The notes beneath the pieces are model-generated. The model made no database searches. It was not told where the DNA came from and saw nothing but the letters and a program-made list of their open reading frames with translations. The translations under genes and the position numbers were made by a program. Below, piece by piece: positions 51,794-60,000 of a DNA stretch of 60,000 nt. The stretch is from NCBI RefSeq assembly GCF_964355755.1, contig NC_092674.1, positions 13,585,001 through 13,645,000 of the forward strand. Direction: 5' to 3'. The stretch comes from Antedon mediterranea. Taxonomy: Eukaryota; Echinodermata; Crinoidea; Comatulida; Antedonidae. How positions within the stretch are numbered: position 1 is the first letter of the stretch; each line of letters opens with the position of its first letter.

Positions 51794-52614
51794 AAGAACA
51801 AGTCCAACAGCCATTAAGTCGCGTGCTACAATGCATAGTGATACCGGACCGACAGACAAACAGACCGACAGACAGACAGACCGACAGACAGACGGACCGA
51901 CCGACATAGTGAACTATACTGACCGAAATTACTGAACATGTTTAAAAATGTTGAAATGTTTAAAAACATTTATATTTTTTTAATTTACACGTGCGTAGCC
52001 TGTCACTTTTGACGTGCTCGTATAACGTAATTTCGAGTTGAAAAGTAAGTCAAGAAAACAGAAATCGGGCAAAAAGAGTGCGCAATAACATTTAACGCGC
52101 AGTGCGCGCGCAAAAATCTGCGCACTCATGGCAATTTTGTAAACGCTTAAAATTGCCTGAAACGTACTCTTATTTCATCGAAAATAAATTTTGAAAATTT
52201 TAGGCGCGCGTACGCATGTGTTACATGCGCTACGCACGTAATTGTATTGCCATATGATGATTTATGCCCTGAAATTTATGAGTACCAAATTTTATTTAAT
52301 TGTGATTCATGGTTGTTAAGATATGATTACAAACGTGATTTCGTTAAATCGTGCGTAGACCGCGTAATTTTTTATTGCGCACCGTGAAATCATAACCACA
52401 TCGATTCCTGGCCATAAGGAATATTCTGTGAAAAATTGATTTAGCTAGATTAAACTGATATCAAGATAAGGTCATAAAGCGATAAAACGCATAGTGATAC
52501 CGGACCGACAGACAGACAGACCGACAGACAGACCGACAGACCGACAGACAGACATACAGACAGACCGACCGACCGACATAGTGAACTATAGAGTCGCTTC
52601 CACGCGACTAAAAA
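51794..52614 (+). mobile_element. Non-autonomous element with GACM arrays, copy 2 (most complete)
   Basis: The left end is ACAAGTCCAACAGCCATTAA with AGTCGCGTGCT; the right end is the hairpin AGTCGC-TTCCAC-GCGACT followed by AAAA. AGTCGCGTG and CACGCGACT form subterminal inverted repeats. Two GACA/GACC arrays (about 51850-51904 and 52501-52578), each bounded by ATAGTGATACCGG and CATAGTGAACTAT, flank a core of about 590 bp with a GCGCAGTGCGCGCGC stretch. No protein is encoded. The layout recalls Helentron-derived HINE/DINE-like elements, which also carry tetranucleotide arrays, but the family is not proven. Confidence 0.75.
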
Positions 52615-53460
52615 GTTAGGTTGTGCACAACGAATGAATAAAGTGAACGGTACCAAGTAAGATGTGTTGTGTATTTATATTCTAAGCATAACAATATAAG
52701 CACTTTATTACTTGTCTCGCTGTTTGCGTTTTTTCACGTTCGAACACGGTATCGTTGACCTAAACGCAACTCTATTACTGTTCGCCGAGTGTCGCATTGA
52801 TTGCAACACACTGCGTTGATTGCAAGGTAGCGAACGCCGCCAAGATAATGTAATGTATATTTGCGCAAAGTTGATACAAGTCAGTCTGTGGAGCACATGC
52901 CAAGGAAGTTAATAATTAATCTTTTCTTTGTTGTTTTAACCTTTTGAATTTATAAATTACATTCAATTATCGTACGAAGGAAGACAAATTAAATCCACCA
53001 CTTTTAAACAAGCTGATTTGAGCAGAGGCAAATCCTAAATTATCAATTTTTTAGGGAATTAAACCCGACAAATCGTTTTAAAACTGGTGTTTTAACATGT
53101 GTGTGGTTACATTATAAAATGATAGTTGGAATTGAACCGACTACATTTTCGTCGCAACAGTGATTATTCAACTACCGTAATTGTTGTAAAGAGAGAGGGT
53201 GCGAAATTGTTAGATTAGCTTTTTGCACTTGCCATCCTCTCTTCCTTGTTCTTCTAATTCATTTATTCGTTTTAAAAATTAACAAAAAAACATTTTTTGT
53301 TTAGTTCACGCAAGTTTTACCATTGAAATCTTACCTTTTAATGTATATCTCAATTATAACAATTTTATATATGTTTTTTTTTTACAAAATTGCTTCAATC
53401 GAGTTAATTTTTTTACTGAACCTTTTGAATTGGCGAGTTATGAATGTTTGCATACCGTAT
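52615..53460. other. Unassigned AT-rich stretch before the last ankyrin unit
   Basis: Nothing recognisable was found. The alpha unit begins at about 53460 with GTACCGCGATGGTAAG, also seen near 21898. Confidence 0.4.
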
Positions 53461-53835
53461 GTTGTACCGCGATGGTAAGACTCTCATAAAAATTAATAAT
53501 ATTACAAGTAATAAATATTAATTTATAAGGATTAAACAATTTATTACAAAGTGTGACATCAATATTGTTAAAAAACCTTGGTTAATCTGACTTTCCAATG
53601 TCAAGATTAACCATGACGAGGCAGCAGTGTTCCGAACCATGTGAGGGATACAACCGTGCAGTTCTCGACAATTTAGTCATCCTCGCCACAAAAAATGGTC
53701 TGTAATATGACCCGCGATGATCTTGCTTCATTTAAGTATGTTATTATTTGCACGCCCTTTAAATTGCAAAATTAAACACTTTTTTAAATCACACTGAATT
53801 ATATAGCACATATTATTTATGTGTGTAATACTTAC

Positions 53836-53934
53836 TTTGGTCTGAAGATCCAATTTAGCACCTTCCTTGAGCAAAATGGAGCAAACATCTGTGTGGCCGT
53901 TTTCTGCAGCCCCATATAAAGGTGACGCTCCATT
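53836..53934 (-). CDS. Single-ankyrin-repeat exon 5 (33 codons)
   Basis: It is a 99-bp exon with a TTTCAG acceptor and GTAAGT donor; it is first in transcript order within the window. The core is SPLYGAAENGHTDVCSILLK, then EGAKLDLQTK. Gly at residue 8 and Ser at residue 19 are unique to this copy. An upstream partner exon would lie to the right, beyond about 54 kb. No ankyrin exon was found between here and base 60000. Confidence 0.8.
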
Positions 53935-54620
53935 CTGAAATATTACAAACATTATGTTATAGTATTTTCTCTCTCTAAACAAAGTATTATAATATTGTCC
54001 TGGAATCAATACGATGTGATTATTTAAAAATGAAGTTATAGATTTAAATAATGCTACATTGTTAAATTCAATAAAAATTATCAACCATTGATGTTTTCTT
54101 TAAGATAATGTATTGTATACGTATACATTTTTCTTTCTTGTATAACATTTTTTATAGTATTTTGTAAATGTAAAACAAATAAGTGTTTTTTTTTCATCCG
54201 CTAGTGCTAACTAGTCTGAGTGTAAATTATGATAAAGTGACGTTTGAACTGGCAGTTACAGCTAATATATGCAGGCTCCAAATTCTGTTCAGGTAACACG
54301 TTTGGACTGCTAAATTCTTACTATTGGTTTAATTTTACCGCTACTTGGAGGGAATATGTTTTTTTTAAAGTGGTTTATAAAATCTCAATTCATATTAATT
54401 TATTGTATCATTTTGCATAAAATACAATTCAAAAACAGAAAACTGAAAAAACCACGACATATCATTCTCTAACATTCAGTGCCCTAAAGGCATAAATGGT
54501 AACAATGATTACGGAATCTTTTACGAGAGGTAATGGACCTTTTCTTTGAACGTTGAGATAGTGCATTGAATATGTTGGGTCTTGCAAAATTTAATGTGTT
54601 TCCTCAGTAAAGTCTCTAAT

Positions 54621-55340
54621 AACAAGGCCATATAGATGGCTGCAGTCGCGTGCTTAGTGTTTACCGACCGACCGACCAACCTACCAACTGACCGAAATTA
54701 CTGAACATGTTTAAAAATGTTGAAATGTTTAAAAACAATTATATTTTTTTAATTTACACGTGCGTAGCCTGTCACTTTTGACGTGCTCGTATAACGTAAT
54801 TTCGAGTTGAAAAGTAAGTCAAGAAAACAGAAATCGGGCAAAAATAGTGCGCAAAGACATTTAACGCGCAGTGCGCGCGCAAAAATTTGCGCACTCATGG
54901 CAATTTTGTAAACGCTTAAAATTGCCTGAAACGTACTCTTATTTCATCGAAAATAAATTTTGAAAATTTTAAGCGCGCGTACGCATGCGTTACATGCGCT
55001 ACGCACGTAATTGTATAGTCATATGATGATTTATACCCTGAAATTTATGAGTACCAAATTTTATTTAATTGTGATTCATGGTTGTGAAGATATGATTACA
55101 AACGTGATTTCGTTAAATCGTGCGTAGACCGCGTACTTTTTTATTGCGCACCGTGAAAACATAACCACATCGATTCCTGGCCATAAGGAATATACTGTGA
55201 AAAATTGACTTAGCTAGATTAAACTGATATCAAGATAAGATCAGAAAGCGATAAAACGCATAGTGATACCGGACCGACAGATCGACAGACCGACCGACCG
55301 ACCGACATAGTGAACTATAGAGTCGCTTCCACGCGACTAA
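54621..55340 (+). mobile_element. Non-autonomous element with GACM arrays, copy 3
   Basis: It is inserted in alpha-unit DNA. The empty site in unit 1 reads GTCTCTTATAAAAATGAATC near 2270; here the same text is split with no evident target duplication. The left end is ACAAGGCCATATAGATGGCT, with AGTCGCGTGCT; the right end is AGTCGCTTCCACGCGACTAA. The core closely matches 51915-52480. Confidence 0.8.
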
Positions 55341-56155
55341 AAATGAATCAAATTGAGATCTGCTCAATTATAAGTACAGTAGTCTTATACGTGAAGCATA
55401 ACTAACAATACGTTACAGCTAATTCTTACATGTGGTCTCGGTAAACTATAAAACAATGAATAAAGAGAATACTTTCAATTACAGATTTATAACAAAAGAC
55501 GTATGACTAATGGAAGGGTTAACTCCTAAAGATTTGAGTCTCCGCAACAGTAAAGCCTATTTGATACTCTCGGTAATGAGGTCGTGTCATTTAAGATCAC
55601 TAGTGATTTATTTGCAATCTCAACTGCAGAGTGGGTACCGTACCGTATTTAATTTTTTAGGTGATTTTCCTTTTTTGTGGGTTACTGTATGGGTTGATAA
55701 ATAATGTATGAGTCGTAAGATGTTAGTTTATTAGTATAGAGTACTGCAAACCATAATAGTAGGTAACATTTGTAATTGAGGGCGTTTTATTTAACACGAC
55801 AAAGTATCTGAACTCCCCAAAAACGTACCGTATCATAATGTAGTATATTTTAAATGTTGACATGACATAATAAACAATGAAAGTTCTTTCTAACATAATT
55901 TTTTTCTCGGGTTACTCGGATGCCGTATTTTTTTATTTTTTTATTTATTGTAATAATAATATCTTTGATTGTATATTGTTTTTCAATAAGCCGTGCGGAG
56001 GATTCAGGTAATTTCTCTTAGTATTAAAGGGTAACACCGCGGCTTTAAAGTGTATATTGCTTATTATAAAATATAAACCTCTTAATCAACATTGGTAATA
56101 ACCGTGCCTAATTTTAGACAGCACTCAGGCAAAAGTTAAGTCGCTTTAAAAAAAA
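55340..56155. repeat. Alpha-unit block (copy of 2.28-3.02 kb)
   Basis: It resumes with ATGAATCAAATTGAGATCTG and includes GTAGGTAACATTTGTAATTG and GTGCGGAGGATTCAGGTAAT, parallel to unit 1. A 64-codon ORF at 55510 is not conserved. No gene is seen. Confidence 0.65.
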
Positions 56156-56356
56156 ACAAGGCCAACAGCCATAAGTCGCGTGCTCTCAGAAAAAAATGAA
56201 CTTTCAAAAAGTAATGTACTTTAAAACTTTTCTGTACATCAAAACAGTTCAAAAAGTACAGAAAAGCGATAAAACGCATAGTGATACCGGACCGACAGAC
56301 CGACAGAACGACCGACCGACATAGTGAACTATTGAGTCGCGTCCACGGGACTAAAA
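56156..56356 (+). mobile_element. Non-autonomous element with GACM array, copy 4 (short derivative)
   Basis: It keeps both ends (ACAAGGCCAACAGCCATAAG; AGTCGCGTCCACGGGACTAA) but has a shortened core containing two inverted TTTCAAAAAGTA-like stretches. It sits in an A-run of the alpha unit (empty version CTTCTTTAAAAAAAAGTTGT near 6250). Confidence 0.75.
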
Positions 56357-56584
56357 AAAGTTGTTCTATAAGACAATACCAAAGTACGCATGTGGTGAGG
56401 TGGAACTAATTCGCCTTAAACATAATAGTTTTAAAATATCATAATTAAACTCAACTATTTAAATAGCTGATAATTAGATATGTGCGCGCGTGCAAATTAA
56501 CAATTTATTTACTAAAGCTAACAGTATATTTTTTGTATTCGAGAAACGTTGTTGTTGGGATCACACTATGTGGTTGGTGTAACT

Positions 56585-57583
56585 CAGGATCGGGCACAGG
56601 GGCTTCCCGGGCGCGATTTTTTTTTTCGTACATAAGTTGGGGACCCCTCATGAAACGTCACAAAATATACATGAATAATTCATCAGTTAAATTTGTTATT
56701 CCGTGTGCACCCAAGCGTATAGCAACAAGTGATTACACGCACAACTGCGATACGATTCTTTCTACAGTAGGCCTAGGATTCTAGGTCAATTCACGTGATT
56801 GCCTTCGCGCACTCTTCTTCACACACACACCACTATGCAAAATGTGTCGAGGCTAATCGACAGCTAGGCAAGACATTAAACTAAGTAGTAATTGGACATA
56901 GCCCAAAGAAAGCTTAGACCCACAAGAATAAAAAATGTGTATAATTTGTGTACTGTAATTTTTTAATTCTGCTATTTTATTATCAAACAATATGCATGTA
57001 CTCAAAGGAACTTTAAAAATGCACGTATATGAACACATGAGATGGGAAGAAGATTAGACCCACGAGAATAAAAAATGTATTTTTGTGTAATGTTTATTGT
57101 TTAATTTTGCTGACTTATTACTCGGACTGTGTCATACCTAACATACACACGTCACACACACCCACACAGCTACTACTAGAATAGACATGGGTTTAGAGAC
57201 TAATAATTATGCCTAATAGTATTAATAGAAACTATAATTTTAACACGTGATTCTTTAGTAATAAATTATATTAAAAACACGTCCATAAACTAAATGCTGA
57301 TTATTTCGACAATCCACACAAAACGCCGCTATTCTTTTATGAAATCCCACGCGGCAACCACAGCGGAGATTAGGCCTAGAATCGTACTGCACTTGTGTAA
57401 TCAATTCTTGTTGCTATTCGCTTTTACGTGCGAGAGTACATTTCCGGCCATCTAGGGGTGTCATTTAACAAAATTCGCTCACCACAGGCCCCCCATGGTG
57501 GGGCCTGTGGTGCAAATGCTCAGTACCGACAGCCCTGGATTCTTGGGCAACCCCATTAAAATGGTTCTGCGACCGCCCTTCTT
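56585..57583. mobile_element. Composite insertion of about 1 kb in alpha unit 3
   Basis: The alpha-unit text GGTGTAACT|TCACACTAACG (uninterrupted near 6485) is split here. The left part matches 13.08-13.2 kb directly; 57.19-57.35 kb matches 13.2-13.3 kb in reverse. The right end contains a strong GC-rich hairpin (57480-57512). No transposase is seen. Ends are approximate and the element class is unknown. Confidence 0.6.
57480..57512. repeat. GC-rich hairpin, 13-bp perfect stem
   Basis: CACCACAGGCCCC pairs with GGGGCCTGTGGTG around CCATGGT. It stands out in AT-rich surroundings. Confidence 0.85.
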
Positions 57584-58500
57584 CACACTAACGATATATT
57601 GAAACATTATGTTAATTAGTCTCCTTTACATAGACCTTGGTCATATGCGATTATATATCATGGTACTGAGGATTATATTATTATTTTAACCGAATTAATT
57701 ATACATTTGTCATATACGATGATTTTAAATCAGTTTTTGCATCATGTAGTAGTGTTATATTATTATTGTAACCGAATTAACATTTTTAAAGTTTTATAGA
57801 ATACAAATACTGGTTCGTAATGTCCGACACTAAACATGGCCATGCAATTAATACTAAACATTGTATTACATTGACATGTCAGAATGTTATAATTTACTTG
57901 GTATCGAAACTATGCTAAATGACCAAAAGGTGACATGCACTTTTGTCAAATCATATCCTGTTCTGTTTTGTATCGTTGGATAGATTTACACTATGAAATT
58001 ATTTTAACAATAATATTGTTTGTATATTATACGTATGGTGTAGTCATTCTTTGTTTTTCATTGAAAGTAATGGTAAATGTATGATTTGTATAGTGTCCCA
58101 TATCGTTTATGAACGCATTATAATTTTGATTGTTGTGTTCTGGTTCGCTATGTGTAAAAGTGAAGATCAAAATAATTAAAATGTTAGAATTAATCGTAAA
58201 AAAATCATAATCATGAATATTGTCTCAATGTTAATATTTAAAGTAATCTTGTCTTTATTTTATATGTCATTTGACAAAAGCCTAAATAATATGAAAGCAA
58301 TCTTTAGAAAATAAATAGTATAATATATCTATTAACTGAATGTGGATATTTGTATAATATGAATAATTAAATAACTTTCTCTCTGGCCTTCCGATTTAAG
58401 TGAAGTAGACATTATTTTATTATCCTACAATATTAACATTCTACCGCTATTTTTATTGAAGATAATCATTTTCCTTTGTTTTAATCAGTGCTACTAATCA
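57584..58500. repeat. Alpha-unit block leading to the start exon (unit 3)
   Basis: It matches 6500-7063 plus 11482-11600, that is, unit 1 without the Ty3/Gypsy element. It preserves the empty target as GGATATTTGTATAATATGAA near 58350. No gene is seen. Confidence 0.7.
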
Positions 58501-58667
58501 CTATCTCCTAAAATCATCGATAGAGAACCAGATGTAAACAACAAACGTATCAGAGGCTATTTGATCAGACGACGAGGAACCCAAACCATTAACAGAGACA
58601 AGGGCGTCCACCAACTCACGTGAATGACCCTTACACGTTAGACAGAATTAGTCTCTGAGTTCAATCA

Positions 58668-58730
58668 ATGATATATTTGTCATTTCTTCTAAAGGAGCTG
58701 TCTGAGCAGAACAGCGAAACTGCCAAGAAG
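58668..58730 (+). CDS. Candidate start exon of a plus-strand gene (copy 3, 21 codons)
   Basis: The ATG at 58668 starts M-I-Y-LSFLLKELSEQNSETAKK and ends at the GTTAGT donor (58731). Compared with 11713-11772, the start lies one codon further upstream and the central LSFLLK-(D/E)-LSEQ-(D/N)-SE is kept despite many synonymous and flanking changes. This favours coding function. The following exons would lie to the right of the window or beyond 59 kb; none was recognised in the remaining 1.2 kb. Confidence 0.5.
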
Positions 58731-60000
58731 GTTAGTTTCGCCAATTGTTTTTTTTTTTTCGAAAAGAATTAATAATTCACATGTCGTATCGTTACGTGAA
58801 ATACAGAGTGTACATAATCTCCGCGAAGCCATGGGAATGATTTCATTATAACATGTATATCTCACATTAAGTCTTCTAATACTAATACCGGTATGTTTAA
58901 TTTTCACATAATACCAAGCTCTTAGGCTGCTAGACCGAATTGACCAAATTCGCTTCAATCACAACATGTCATCCCCTTCCCTTAAAAACCGTGTCTACAA
59001 TTCTGTTGTACCATGATACCATGATACATATGAATCTCTTGAGCAACGAAATAGCTAAATTGCCTCAACACACTCCACTGGGACATGAATACCACTGATT
59101 TCACATCGTGATATTCTACGAAACACTTGATTTTCATGTTCCCACCTAAATATCTCGGCTATTATAAATCGGATTCTTTTGGATAGTAGCTCAAAATGTA
59201 GACAATACTGAACATTATGATATATGTTTGAAATTGTAAAGTTACAAAAAGTATGTGTCATTTTACGTTTTAAAACTCACCATCCATTGCCCGCTGAAAG
59301 TGTGAGGTCAATTTTTTACACATTTTCTAAAGCACCACAGTGTTTTATTCATGAATACGGTATTTTTATTCGAGTAATATAATACAGTATGTATAATTTA
59401 TCCATACAGGTAGTGTGTTTTTTTTCGTCTACTTGCTTAATTTCTGTTGCAAAATGCTGTGATGGAAAGGTTGCTTTCCACGTAAGAGCCGATGTTGCAG
59501 AGAGTGTATGGACGCGAAAATATTTTTTTTTTTTATATATGAACCAATACATCTGGAAACTGAGTTTCACCTGATTGTATTATGTCATAAGTATACTAAT
59601 GAATTATTCATGATTTCTGCCTTAATTGCAAATGATAAAAAAAAGAACGCGTCCCGTCCAACCGCACCCGCTGTGTTCCGCTTTTTATAGTGTTCAAATT
59701 AGATTTTAAAAACTTCTTCGAGTTCATCATTCTGACTTACTCCTTGCGGGTCTTGCAAACTGTTGGTGCCATCACTTTTTACTTTTAAAGTGGAATTCGC
59801 GGACGAGATAAGCTAAAACACGCAAATAACTGATGATGACAGCAATGTTTACTTGTTGGCCTTTTTTCTACCCAACAAAGACTGATATTTTCAAAGTATA
59901 AATGTAATTTCTGAGGACCTAGTAGCTCTATTTTGTTGTAATTTTATACCTTTTTCAATGTATTTACTGTGCACTGTTTTATGATGAGTTATGTAGAGAT
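58731..60000. other. Intron-like DNA to the window end
   Basis: 58.73-59.03 kb matches 11.77-12.21 kb. 59.36-60.0 kb shares short stretches with 48.56-48.81 kb. Open frames of 60-90 codons here are not conserved in the paralogous copies. No gene is seen. Confidence 0.5.

Overview
The window is AT-rich, intron-rich animal DNA. Spliced single-ankyrin-repeat exons and a mixture of Ty3/Gypsy, Gmr1-like Gypsy, BEL/Pao, Ngaro-like tyrosine-recombinase and non-LTR retroelements, with a 5S-headed SINE, suggest an invertebrate deuterostome such as an echinoderm or hemichordate. The species cannot be fixed from the sequence. No complete ordinary host gene lies in the window. Most of it is intron-like repeat sequence loaded with transposable elements.

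The host scaffold is a tandem array of diverged duplicate units. Each unit carries one intact 99-bp minus-strand exon encoding exactly one 33-residue ankyrin repeat, with matching splice sites (1422-1520, 17084-17182, 22263-22361, 44933-45031, 53836-53934). Alpha-type units (about 1.14-12.2, 44.6-53.4 and 53.5-60 kb) also hold a plus-strand start exon (11713-11772, 58668-58730, broken copy near 47438-47468). Beta-type units (about 16.55-21.96 and 21.96-44.6 kb, with a degenerate one at 13.3-16.3 kb) hold a plus-strand terminal exon (17604-17790; copy 22791-22977 with an early stop).

Several elements are inserted into these units, and a paralogous unit often preserves the empty site. From left to right: a minus-strand LINE fragment (1-1139); a Gmr1-like fragment with protease directly followed by integrase (about 4133-5168); a complete Ty3/Gypsy element with 145-bp LTRs and GGTAT target duplications (7064-11476); LINE remnants (14.41-15.14 kb); a tRNA-like gene between direct repeats (15.3-15.8 kb); an 11-kb Ngaro-like element on the minus strand (24004-35061) containing a nearly full-length LINE (about 27.15-32.05 kb), a minisatellite full of TGAGTCA motifs and a LINE tail; a 5S-headed SINE (35836-36290); a BEL/Pao element with 690/672-bp LTRs and ATTAC duplications that has lost its integrase domain (37668-43689); a minus-strand LINE fragment (45.87-46.43 kb); four non-autonomous elements with GACM/GTCK tetranucleotide arrays (47.5-56.4 kb); a terminal-inverted-repeat element (49810-50616); and a composite insertion at 56.6-57.6 kb.

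The points of most interest are the tandem ankyrin-exon array with genes on both strands, the integrase-less BEL copy that still shows a clean insertion signature, and the Ty3 element whose long ORFs survive although all three enzyme active sites look altered. Coordinates and comparisons come from reading the sequence by eye. No alignment or database search was run.
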